Source: CAZRIZ01 sp964625885
GTDB lineage: Bacteria; Patescibacteriota; Saccharimonadia; Saccharimonadales; Saccharimonadaceae
Reading direction: 5' to 3'
Assembly: GCA_964625885.1 (NCBI GenBank)
Contig: CAZVBM010000010.1
Coordinates: forward strand, 1-24,362
Length of the DNA stretch: 24,362 nucleotides
Shown here one piece after another: positions 1-6,260 of the stretch. Below the pieces are notes generated by a model. That model was not told the DNA's origin and did not search any database. It was given only the letters and a program-made list of their open reading frames with translations. The stretch's first letter is position 1; every line of letters starts with the position of its first letter. Position numbers and translations under genes: made by a program.

Positions 1-2
1 AA

Positions 3-68
3 GTCAATACCACCCAACCATCCGGTACCTATACTGGCACAGTTAGGTATACGGTGGTGGGGAAGTAG
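3..68 (+). CDS. C-terminal end of an exported/surface protein (partial)
   Basis: Only the last 21 codons are in the window, ending in TAG. The visible peptide, QPSGTYTGTVRYTVVGK, resembles the closing beta strands of Ig-like or WxL-like extracellular domains (the 'QPxGTYTxTVxYTV' pattern). It was chosen over the other two forward frames for this composition and because a strong terminator follows directly. No sorting signal or membrane segment is visible in this fragment. The rest of the gene lies upstream of the window, so its function is unknown; a surface role is an inference from composition and from the adhesin next door. Confidence 0.6.
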   Translation, partial: VNTTQPSGTYTGTVRYTVVGK

Positions 69-87
69 GGGATAAGGTCTAGTTTGC

Positions 88-134
88 GAGTCGCGCCATA
101 GTGTGGTGCGACTCTTGACTTTTTCGCTTTTTTG
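88..134 (+). terminator. Rho-independent terminator of the upstream surface gene
   Basis: GAGTCGCGCC (88-97) pairs with GGTGCGACTC (105-114) in a 10-bp stem with one G-T pair and a 7-nt loop. T-rich sequence follows to 134. The -35 box of the next promoter starts at the very next base (115), so the T-rich tail doubles as promoter spacer. Confidence 0.8.
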
Positions 135-143
135 TGATACATT
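115..143 (+). promoter_or_regulatory. Promoter of the 78-aa gene and adhesin operon
   Basis: TTGACT (115-120), a 17-nt spacer and TACATT (138-143), with TGA at 135-137 giving an extended -10. The predicted start is near 150, leaving a leader of about 30 nt that contains the AAGGAT Shine-Dalgarno sequence before the ATG at 182. No other promoter is seen before the adhesin, so both genes are probably co-transcribed. Confidence 0.75.
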
Positions 144-181
144 GAAAGTATCTAGTAAACAAAAACAAAAAGGATCAACAA

Positions 182-418
182 ATGTCAGAAAAAATTATAA
201 AGGTCGACTTCGGGGCAGAAAAACCTAGTTATGCCACTTTAGAAGAGGCGCAGAAAGAGGCCCTAGCTATGAACGCTGAGGAGCTTGAACAGCGTGAAAA
301 AGAGCAGCAGGCTTTAAATATCGAAGCGTATGAGGCGTTCTTCGCCAACAAAGAAGAGAACAATCCAGTACTGAGAGTTATTGAAGATAATTATGGCGGA
401 ATTGAATTAGCAGCGTAA
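182..418 (+). CDS. Small acidic protein of unknown function, first gene of adhesin operon
   Basis: A 78-residue protein rich in Glu, Ala and Gln, with a predicted helical stretch around residues 20-50 dominated by Glu, Lys, Gln and Ala. There is no signal peptide, membrane segment or cysteine, so it should be cytoplasmic. I do not recognise a family. The reading frame is supported by a consensus promoter at 115-143, an AAGGAT Shine-Dalgarno sequence just upstream, a clean TAA stop, and a 31-nt gap to the adhesin that holds that gene's Shine-Dalgarno sequence and no promoter. Being first in the operon suggests a role tied to making or regulating the adhesin, but that rests on position alone. 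Confidence 0.7.
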   Translation: MSEKIIKVDFGAEKPSYATLEEAQKEALAMNAEELEQREKEQQALNIEAYEAFFANKEENNPVLRVIEDNYGGIELAA

Positions 419-449
419 ATAAGGTCGAAACAAAAAAGGAAAAACAAAA

Positions 450-2570
450 ATGTTAACAATCAAACAAAAAATTATAGGATTTCTCAGCCGACATCGTCTG
501 CTGGCATTTTCGCTATTTATAGCACTTTTACTGCCGGTAGTGACTAGCGCGGCTGGCGATGTCAGGATCCGCATGGTCAGCAGCGGTCAGAAATATCTAA
601 AAAATGCTGCCACTGGTAAATACATGACAGCTAACCGCATGTTGGGGCCAAGTGGCGAAGTCTATTTCTGTGTCAACAAAGGCTTGCGTGGACCAGACTA
701 TTTGTCACGTGGCTCTTATGGTCATTACACTTCACCACGTAAAATGCCTGATTTATCAAAGAAGGTTTTGCTATTAGGCTGGCCAAATCGCCAAATCGCA
801 GGCTTCAACGAAGATGAACAGTATCATATTACCCAAAATGCCTTTTGGGCAAGCTCAACTCAATATTCGGTTAATGCTAAAAATACCGTTGAGAACTTAC
901 GCGCTACGTCATACGTAGGCGGTAAGGCGCGAAATGAGCAGATCCTTCAAGCAACTAAGAATCTTTATTACCAAGCAGTTAACACCAACATCGCCGACTT
1001 TAATCCGAGCTTGGTGTTAAACGCTCCGGCACAAGCTAAATTACAGGGCAATAACTTTGTCGCTGGTCCGTTCTCAGTCACTGGCAAGAATATTAAGTCA
1101 GCCAATATGACCCTTAAGGCTACTGGTATCAATAGCGCCCGATTTTATAACGAGAGTCAGCAGACTATCACTAATGTAAGCCCGGGTCAGAAGTTTTACG
1201 TCAGTTTTCCTAAGACTAGCAACAATCCGAAAGGCACAGCGACTATTAGCTTAAATGGCAAGCAGGCCTACCTAGAAGGTCTTATCTATAGGCCACCGAG
1301 CAGCGAAATGCAGGACATGGCGACACTGGAAGTGACTGAGGTTGCGGCTAATCTGAATGCTTCTATCAAATGGGAAACGACGACGTCTGGCAAGATTGAA
1401 ATCTCTAAGATTGACGAATCTTCGAAACAGCCTCTAGCTGGCGCTACCATCGAGATCTACAATGCGGTCGGACAAAAAGTTTATTCAGCTACCACTAGTA
1501 GCACTGGTAAGATTACCTCGCCTGACTTACCGCTTGGCAAATATACCTTTAAAGAAACTGTTGCTCCGTCGGGTTACTACCTAAATAGCGTGGCTGGTTC
1601 GGTAGAAATTAAGACCGATGGCGAGATCGCTCGCGCTAGCTTGACTAATAAACCAATCCCCGACACCCCAATTCAAGTTAAAAAGGTGGATGTTAACACT
1701 AAGGCTGCGCTGCGCGGCGCTAAGATAGAGGTTTATAACTCTAGCAAGGCTCGGGTCTTTGCTGGCACAACTGGTGCCGATGGCATCGCCGATGTTGGTC
1801 AACTCAAGGCTGGTAAATATACTTACAAAGAAGTTGAAGCACCAGCTGGCTATTACCAAAATACAAATACGTATGAATTTACGATTAACCCTGGCGACAG
1901 CCTAAAAGTTTTGACAATTGAGAACACGCCTATCAAGAAGATAACAGTTTGTGACTTAACTAGCCGCAAAATGGTGACGATTGAAGAAACTAAGTTTGAT
2001 TCAACTAAGTACTCAAATAATCTAGACGATTGTACTAGTATTGAAGTTTGTGATTTAACAACTCGTAAACCAGCTACTATTATCAAGACGGCCTTTGATA
2101 AAAACAAGCACTCAAACAACTGGGATGATTGTACGGAGACTAAGGTTTGTGAGCTGGATAGTAGAAAAGTAATTACGATCGTAGAGTCGGCCTTTGACTC
2201 AACTAAGCATTCGCGCAACCTAGATGATTGTAACCCCAGAATCGAAGTCTGTGAGTTAGAGACTAAGAATACAATCACGATTGACGAAACCAAGTTTGAC
2301 CCAGCTAAACACTCAAAGAACCTGGAAGATTGTGTCCCGAAGATCAAAGTTTGCGACCTAAATACTAAGCAAATAGTGACTATAAAAGAGGCTGACTTTG
2401 ATGAAACCAAATACTCCAAGAAGCAAGAGGACTGTGCGTCAACTCCTCCAGAGCTACCAAAAACTGGCCCGCTAGAAACGGTCGCCGCCCTGATTGCTAT
2501 CACGGTCGTTAGCCTGTCGATTACCTACTGGTACAAGTCAGCCCAAGCGGTTAAGCAGATGAAACGGTAG
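450..2570 (+). CDS. LPXTG-anchored thioester-domain adhesin with Cna-B domains and Cys-paired repeats
   Basis: A 706-residue secreted protein for covalent attachment to the cell wall by a sortase. Order: signal peptide 1-35; thioester domain with Cys74 (YFC) and Gln129 in a TQNAFW motif, matching the class I 'TQxA' pattern whose Cys-Gln bond reacts covalently with target proteins in Gram-positive adhesins; a beta-rich stretch of about 200-310; two Cna-B/SpaA domains (315-400 and 408-492) with isopeptide candidates Lys320/Glu369 and Lys411 or Lys412/Glu461; five 33-34 residue repeats (496-662), each with two Cys 27 residues apart; then LPKTG at 669-673, a hydrophobic segment and a basic tail. 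AAAAGGAAA precedes the ATG. A terminator follows. No sortase gene is in the window. The bound target is unknown; attachment to a host bacterium is an inference from the epibiont lifestyle of the group. Confidence 0.9.
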   Translation: MLTIKQKIIGFLSRHRLLAFSLFIALLLPVVTSAAGDVRIRMVSSGQKYLKNAATGKYMTANRMLGPSGEVYFCVNKGLRGPDYLSRGSYGHYTSPRKMPDLSKKVLLLGWPNRQIAGFNEDEQYHITQNAFWASSTQYSVNAKNTVENLRATSYVGGKARNEQILQATKNLYYQAVNTNIADFNPSLVLNAPAQAKLQGNNFVAGPFSVTGKNIKSANMTLKATGINSARFYNESQQTITNVSPGQKFYVSFPKTSNNPKGTATISLNGKQAYLEGLIYRPPSSEMQDMATLEVTEVAANLNASIKWETTTSGKIEISKIDESSKQPLAGATIEIYNAVGQKVYSATTSSTGKITSPDLPLGKYTFKETVAPSGYYLNSVAGSVEIKTDGEIARASLTNKPIPDTPIQVKKVDVNTKAALRGAKIEVYNSSKARVFAGTTGADGIADVGQLKAGKYTYKEVEAPAGYYQNTNTYEFTINPGDSLKVLTIENTPIKKITVCDLTSRKMVTIEETKFDSTKYSNNLDDCTSIEVCDLTTRKPATIIKTAFDKNKHSNNWDDCTETKVCELDSRKVITIVESAFDSTKHSRNLDDCNPRIEVCELETKNTITIDETKFDPAKHSKNLEDCVPKIKVCDLNTKQIVTIKEADFDETKYSKKQEDCASTPPELPKTGPLETVAALIAITVVSLSITYWYKSAQAVKQMKR
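1935..2435 (+). repeat. Five tandem Cys-paired repeats inside the adhesin
   Basis: Five units of 33, 33, 33, 34 and 34 residues follow the pattern VC[DE]L-x(n)-FD-x-x-K-[YH]S-x(5)-DC. The cysteines fall at residues 501/528, 534/561, 567/594, 601/628 and 635/662, always 27 apart. The DNA is diverged, so the repeats are old and maintained at protein level. They form a stalk between the Cna-B domains and the wall anchor. Confidence 0.9.
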
Positions 2571-2590
2571 ACGGTAATCTAAAAATCGAA

Positions 2591-2618
2591 AAGCGCCCTA
2601 AACTCAGGGCGCTTTTTT
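2591..2618 (+). terminator. Rho-independent terminator of the adhesin operon
   Basis: GCGCCCT (2593-2599) and AGGGCGC (2606-2612) form a perfect GC-rich 7-bp stem with a 6-nt loop, followed by six T. The galU -10 box begins five bases after the T tract. Confidence 0.92.
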
Positions 2619-2619
2619 G

Positions 2620-2628
2620 TGTTAGAAT
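2620..2628 (+). promoter_or_regulatory. Extended -10 promoter of galU (leaderless)
   Basis: TGT followed by TAGAAT (2623-2628). The ATG at 2637 is 8 bases after the box, so the transcript should start at or next to the start codon. No -35 box is visible because the adhesin terminator occupies that position. Confidence 0.6.
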
Positions 2629-2636
2629 GTAATACT

Positions 2637-3464
2637 ATGAAACCAATTACAAAGGCTATCATCCCAGTTGCGGGATGGGGGACTCGCATGTTGCCTATTA
2701 CTAAAGCAGTTGAAAAGTGTATGTTGCCAGTTGGCACTCGTCCAGTGATTGATTATGTCGTTCAAGACTGTCTCGGGGCGGGTATTAAGGACTTCTATTT
2801 TGTGATTGGCGAGCAAAGTTCTCAAGTCGAAGATTTTTATCGCTCAAACATTCAACTAAATGACTATCTAAAGCGCAAGGGCAAGATTGATATGCTGCCG
2901 TTAGTGGCTCCCATGAAGCAGGCTAGTATCCACTTTATTGTTCAGCCTAGTACTGGCGGTTATGGCACCAGCATACCGGTCGGGTTGTCGAGTGAGTTCA
3001 TAGACGAAGATGAATCAGCGCTAGTGATTATGGGCGATCAATTTTTCTGGCGACAAGATGATGGCTCGAATGCGGCTGATTTGATTAATCTAGTTAATGA
3101 GAGTGGTCTAACTTGCGGTCTGCTAGGTGTTCCTGTGCCAGAGGAAGAGGTGTCTAAGTATGGCATTATTGAGAAGGATGCTGATAATCGATTTGTGCGG
3201 ATTGTCGAAAAGCCAGCTCCAGAAGAGGCGCCAAGTAATTTAAACAATGCCAGTTTCTATGTGTTTGATAAAAAAGTTTTTGAATTGGCAAAGACTTTAC
3301 CAGTTAATCCAGCCCGTGGCGAATATGAAATTACCGACGCTATTAATGAATATGTAAAGCAAGGAGGGGGCTTTATCGTTGGTGAAGCTAAGGGTGAGTA
3401 TTTAGACAGCGGTAATGTCCAAGGCTGGTTACACGCCAATCGGGTGGTTTTAGGAGATGTTTAA
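2637..3464 (+). CDS. galU: UTP--glucose-1-phosphate uridylyltransferase
   Basis: Makes UDP-glucose from UTP and glucose-1-phosphate for cell-envelope glycans. The protein has 275 residues, slightly shorter than the usual 290-300. The nucleotide-binding signature near the N-terminus is clear: GWGTRMLPITKAVEKCMLPV (residues 13-32), with GTR binding the nucleotide phosphates. Further family features are the VIMGDQFFW segment, with the metal-binding Asp, and VEKP. I chose the ATG at 2637 rather than the upstream GTG at 2619, because the GTG lies between the terminator T tract and the -10 box and so would not be transcribed from this promoter. No Shine-Dalgarno sequence precedes it, which fits a leaderless mRNA. 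It is a single-gene unit between a terminator and the rplU promoter. Confidence 0.92.
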   Translation: MKPITKAIIPVAGWGTRMLPITKAVEKCMLPVGTRPVIDYVVQDCLGAGIKDFYFVIGEQSSQVEDFYRSNIQLNDYLKRKGKIDMLPLVAPMKQASIHFIVQPSTGGYGTSIPVGLSSEFIDEDESALVIMGDQFFWRQDDGSNAADLINLVNESGLTCGLLGVPVPEEEVSKYGIIEKDADNRFVRIVEKPAPEEAPSNLNNASFYVFDKKVFELAKTLPVNPARGEYEITDAINEYVKQGGGFIVGEAKGEYLDSGNVQGWLHANRVVLGDV

Positions 3465-3477
3465 ATCATATTGAGAT

Positions 3478-3506
3478 TTGCCAATCAGTGATTTTTTTGG
3501 TATAAT
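3478..3506 (+). promoter_or_regulatory. Promoter of rplU
   Basis: TTGCCA (3478-3483), a 17-nt spacer and a perfect TATAAT (3501-3506) with TGG before it (extended -10). Transcription should start near 3513, leaving a 24-nt leader with AAGGA five bases before the ATG. Confidence 0.85.
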
Positions 3507-3536
3507 CCAGCGTTGTAAATATTTTTAAGGAAATAA

Positions 3537-3845
3537 ATGAAAAAAGCAGTCATCAAAGTTGGCGGCAAACAATATCTTGTCGCTGAAAAAGAGACCCTCT
3601 TGGTGGATCTCCTCCCTGAAGGTACTGAAGAGCTCGAACTTGATGCGCTACTTGTAATTGATGGTGACGATGTCAAAGTCGGCACACCAACGGTCAAGGG
3701 TGCGAAGGTTAAGGCTAAAGTTACCGCACCTTTGGTAAAGGGCGATAAAATTCGCATCATCCGTTTTAAGGCTAAGAAGCGAATCCATAAAGAAATGGGT
3801 CATCGCCAGAAATATAGCGCGATTGAAATCACCTCAATTAAATAG
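3537..3845 (+). CDS. rplU: 50S ribosomal protein L21
   Basis: A 102-residue L21, full length for the family. It shows the N-terminal VIKVGGKQYLV segment and the C-terminal basic, RNA-binding FKAKKRIHKEMGHRQKYS region ending in IEITSI. It is encoded alone: its usual partner rpmA (L27) is not next to it, and a strong terminator follows directly. The start is fixed by AAGGA five bases upstream and by the fit of the MKKAVIKVGGKQY N-terminus to the family. Confidence 0.96.
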   Translation: MKKAVIKVGGKQYLVAEKETLLVDLLPEGTEELELDALLVIDGDDVKVGTPTVKGAKVKAKVTAPLVKGDKIRIIRFKAKKRIHKEMGHRQKYSAIEITSIK

Positions 3846-3853
3846 TTCTATCT

Positions 3854-3882
3854 AAAACAGCCTTTATGTGAAGGCTGTTTTT
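3854..3882 (+). terminator. Rho-independent terminator of rplU
   Basis: AAAACAGCCTT (3854-3864) and AAGGCTGTTTT (3871-3881) form an 11-bp perfect stem with the 6-nt loop TATGTG; the arm ends in the T tract. Confidence 0.92.
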
Positions 3883-3912
3883 AGTTGTAGCCAACAATTT
3901 TTATTGTGCTTG

Positions 3913-3921
3913 TGTTACAAT
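3913..3921 (+). promoter_or_regulatory. Extended -10 promoter of parA
   Basis: TGT followed by TACAAT (3916-3921); no good -35 at 17 nt. The start is predicted near 3928, which overlaps the GAGAGGA Shine-Dalgarno sequence, so the leader would be very short (under 10 nt). Confidence 0.55.
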
Positions 3922-3935
3922 GTTAGAGAGGAATT

Positions 3936-4700
3936 ATGGCGACAGTAATTGCAGTAACTAACCAAAAGGGTGGTGTGGGTAAAACAACCACGGCTATTAA
4001 CTTGGCTTATTATTTGGCAAAGCTAGGTAAGAAGACTTTGCTGATTGATTTTGATCCCCAGGGCAACACAACCAGTGGCTTTGGCACAAACAAGGCCGAG
4101 GTGACACTGACAATGTCGGATGTTTTGACGGGAGGGGCTAAACTGTCAGACGTAATTGCTGAGACGCCTTACAAGAACTTATTTTTAGCTCCAACCGTGT
4201 CAACTCTGGCAAACACTGAAGCGGAATTAAGTCAAGCCGAAAGGCGATTTGGTCGTTTGCGTCGAGCTGTAAGCGAAATAGGGGCTGATTTTGATTTTAT
4301 TTTGATTGATTGCCCACCAAGCCTTAGTCTGCTGACAGTCAACGCATTAATTAGCTCGAGTTATGTAATCTTGCCAGTTCAGACTGAGTTTTACGCCTTG
4401 GAGGGTCTGAGTCAATTGCTAGAGACAATGAAAATTATTCGTGGTGGCATGAATCCCGAATTACAGCTACTTGGCGTACTGCCTACTATGGTTGATAGCC
4501 GAACGGCGTTGTCTGGCCAAGTTCTGTTAGAGATAAAGCGTTTCTTTAAGAACAAAGTCTTTAATAGTGTAATTCCTCGCAATGTTCGTTTGGCGGAGGC
4601 GCCTAGTCATGGCGTGCCAATTGGAGAATATGATCGGTTTTCAAAGGGTGCTCGGGCTTATAAGGCCCTAGCAAAGGAGGTAATTAGTCGTGTCAATTAA
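3936..4700 (+). CDS. parA: Chromosome-partitioning ATPase ParA (Soj)
   Basis: A 254-residue ParA/Soj ATPase that moves chromosome origins together with ParB bound at parS. The deviant Walker A motif KGGVGKTT is at residues 11-18, and LIDFDPQGN and ILIDCPPSL follow as the Walker A' and B regions. The length is typical of chromosomal ParA without an N-terminal extension. The ATG has GAGAGGA four bases upstream. The last 11 bases overlap the start of parB, so the two are translationally coupled. Confidence 0.95.
   Translation: MATVIAVTNQKGGVGKTTTAINLAYYLAKLGKKTLLIDFDPQGNTTSGFGTNKAEVTLTMSDVLTGGAKLSDVIAETPYKNLFLAPTVSTLANTEAELSQAERRFGRLRRAVSEIGADFDFILIDCPPSLSLLTVNALISSSYVILPVQTEFYALEGLSQLLETMKIIRGGMNPELQLLGVLPTMVDSRTALSGQVLLEIKRFFKNKVFNSVIPRNVRLAEAPSHGVPIGEYDRFSKGARAYKALAKEVISRVN
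4673..4681 (+). promoter_or_regulatory. Strong Shine-Dalgarno sequence deciding the parB GTG start
   Basis: AAAGGAGGT lies inside the 3' end of parA, eight bases before GTG at 4690. It supports GTG as the start of parB and translation coupled with parA. Confidence 0.85.
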
Positions 4701-5568
4701 GAAGCAAGCTCTGGGGCGGGGCTTTGAGTCATTAATTCCAACAGAGTTGTTTGACGAAGAATTTGACCCTACCAACCAACAAGACGAAAAAATGTCTCAG
4801 CTAGTGAAATTAAAGCTGAGTGTGATTGAGCCGAACGCGGATCAGCCACGGAAACGATTTGATGAAGCGGCGCTTAGCCAGCTGAGTGAGTCAATTAAGA
4901 CCCACGGTGTATTACAGCCAATTGTGGTGGTTAAGAAGGGCGACAAATACCAAATTGTGGCAGGCGAGCGGCGCTATCGTGCGTCAATTATGGCGGATAA
5001 GAAAACTATTCCAGCGATCGTCCGAAAATTGTCTGATCAAAATCGATTGGAGTTGTCGCTAATTGAAAATATCCAGCGTAGCGATCTGAGCATAATTGAA
5101 GTGGCGACTAGTTACTTAAAATTGCGCGATCAGTTTAACCTAACCTTAGCGGAAATTGGTGAGCGTGTGGGTGGCAAGTCCCTAGGGGCGATTAGTAATA
5201 CCCTGCGCCTACTTCGTTTGCCAAAGTCGATCATTGAAGCGCTAGACGATGGTCGTCTAACAGAAGGGCAGGCTAGGCCACTGATTGGCCTTGATGAGGC
5301 TTTGGCAATTGAATTAGCGAGTAGTATCGAGAAGCATGGCTATTCAGCGCGTCAAATCGAAGATCTGGTTAAAAAGCTAAAAGCTCAGCCAAAGAGTTCA
5401 GCCAAGAAGCCTGTTAAGAACGTCTTCGCCGACTTCGAAAAGTCATTGTCAAATCGCTTGCAAACTAAGGTGTCGGTAAGGTCTGGAAAAAATGGCGCGG
5501 GTAAGATAGAAATCACTTATAAGAACCAGACCGAACTTAGTCGTCTACAAAAAGCTCTCGATATATAA
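4690..5568 (+). CDS. parB: Chromosome-partitioning CTPase ParB (Spo0J)
   Basis: A 292-residue ParB that loads on parS and slides as a CTP-dependent clamp. Visible parts are the N-terminal ParA-activating stretch QALGRGFESLI (6-16), the CTP-binding motif GERRYR (92-97), ENIQR (126-130), a helix-turn-helix around 150-180, and a basic linker leading to a C-terminal dimerisation region. It starts with GTG and overlaps parA by 11 nt. Its TAA stop is only 16 bases from the end of the convergent lepB, with no terminator hairpin between them. I did not see a full parS palindrome in the window. Confidence 0.95.
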   Translation: MSIKKQALGRGFESLIPTELFDEEFDPTNQQDEKMSQLVKLKLSVIEPNADQPRKRFDEAALSQLSESIKTHGVLQPIVVVKKGDKYQIVAGERRYRASIMADKKTIPAIVRKLSDQNRLELSLIENIQRSDLSIIEVATSYLKLRDQFNLTLAEIGERVGGKSLGAISNTLRLLRLPKSIIEALDDGRLTEGQARPLIGLDEALAIELASSIEKHGYSARQIEDLVKKLKAQPKSSAKKPVKNVFADFEKSLSNRLQTKVSVRSGKNGAGKIEITYKNQTELSRLQKALDI

Positions 5569-5584
5569 GATATATAAATTATAA

Positions 5585-6190
5585 CTAGAATGTTCGCAGC
5601 TTGGTGATCGGCCACCAGCGCAGAACCACTGGCCCAACGATATTATAGACCGGCACGGTGCCAAGACCATTGCGCGAATCAAAAGAGTTGCTACCGTCGC
5701 GGTGGTCGCCAACCACAAAGACGGTTTTGGCGGGCACAACCGTATCAACATCGCCAGCCACCGGCGAGCGCGGGGTGTCTTTAATATCCTGGTCGGGGTC
5801 AAAGCCGTTTGGATTGTCATTATTAAAAACGGTAATCTTGCCGTCTTTAATTACCACTCGTTCACCAGCAAAAGCGATAACTCGCTTTACTAAGTATTTA
5901 TTTTTTTCACTAGGACCAAAGTTGTTCCCCGAGTTTTGGAAAACCACTACTTGGCCACGCTTAGGTAGATAGTCGGTGTTCTTGATTTGTGCCCAGGTAT
6001 TAGGTAGGCGATTAACAATAATGCGCTCGCCGTTGTCGAGAGTATCTTCCATGCTGATGCCGACCACGCTGTAGCTCCTAAAGACAAAGGCATTAACTAA
6101 CAGTGTACCAACTACAACAGCCGCAATAAAGGCCACCAGATTACTGACGTCGCGCAATTTATTTGAGCGGTTGATATTGATTGTGCTCAT
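5585..6190 (-). CDS. lepB: Signal peptidase I
   Basis: A 201-residue type I signal peptidase that cleaves signal peptides from exported proteins at the membrane. One membrane segment lies at about 17-36. The catalytic Ser46 sits in SMEDTL (usually SMxPTL, so the Pro is missing). The general base Lys102 sits in KRVIAFAGE, and the C-terminal box is GDHRDGSNSFDSRNGLG (160-176). All catalytic parts are present and the length is normal for the short Gram-positive type. The TATAAT at 6199-6204 lies 8 bases before the ATG and there is no Shine-Dalgarno sequence, so a leaderless mRNA is predicted. It is divergent from the LCP gene, sharing a 70-bp promoter region. Confidence 0.94.
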   Translation of the reverse strand: MSTININRSNKLRDVSNLVAFIAAVVVGTLLVNAFVFRSYSVVGISMEDTLDNGERIIVNRLPNTWAQIKNTDYLPKRGQVVVFQNSGNNFGPSEKNKYLVKRVIAFAGERVVIKDGKITVFNNDNPNGFDPDQDIKDTPRSPVAGDVDTVVPAKTVFVVGDHRDGSNSFDSRNGLGTVPVYNIVGPVVLRWWPITKLRTF

Positions 6191-6198
6191 GTCTAATT

Positions 6199-6204
6199 AT
6201 TATA
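6199..6204 (-). promoter_or_regulatory. -10 box of lepB (leaderless)
   Basis: A perfect TATAAT on the minus strand, 8 bases upstream of the lepB ATG (6190). The -35 region is weak (TTAAAA-like). No Shine-Dalgarno sequence can fit between the predicted start and the ATG. Confidence 0.7.
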
Positions 6205-6245
6205 TACCAATTATGCTTCAATTTTTAATTTTTGTAATTTTCGGC

Positions 6246-6251
6246 TATACT
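6246..6251 (+). promoter_or_regulatory. -10 box of the LCP gene (near-leaderless)
   Basis: TATACT 9 bases before the ATG at 6261, with no convincing -35 box and no Shine-Dalgarno sequence. The predicted transcript starts within about 3 bases of the start codon. Confidence 0.5.
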
Positions 6252-6260
6252 TATAGACTG

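Noticed and set aside
1853..2503. Antisense open frame of 216 codons over the adhesin repeats
   Set aside because: It is produced by the repeated sense codons, has no start context or promoter, and codes for a Ser/Val-rich mirror of the repeats. The sense protein is unambiguous.
2619..2636. Upstream GTG start for galU adding six residues
   Set aside because: It lies between the T tract of the terminator and the -10 box, so it would not be in the mRNA; the family N-terminus fits the ATG at 2637.
5658..5972. Plus-strand open frames over lepB
   Set aside because: Shadows of the signal peptidase gene; no family likeness and no ribosome site.
6171..6260. Longer N-terminus for the LCP protein
   Set aside because: It would overlap lepB and start upstream of the -10 box; the extra residues look like random AT-rich translation.
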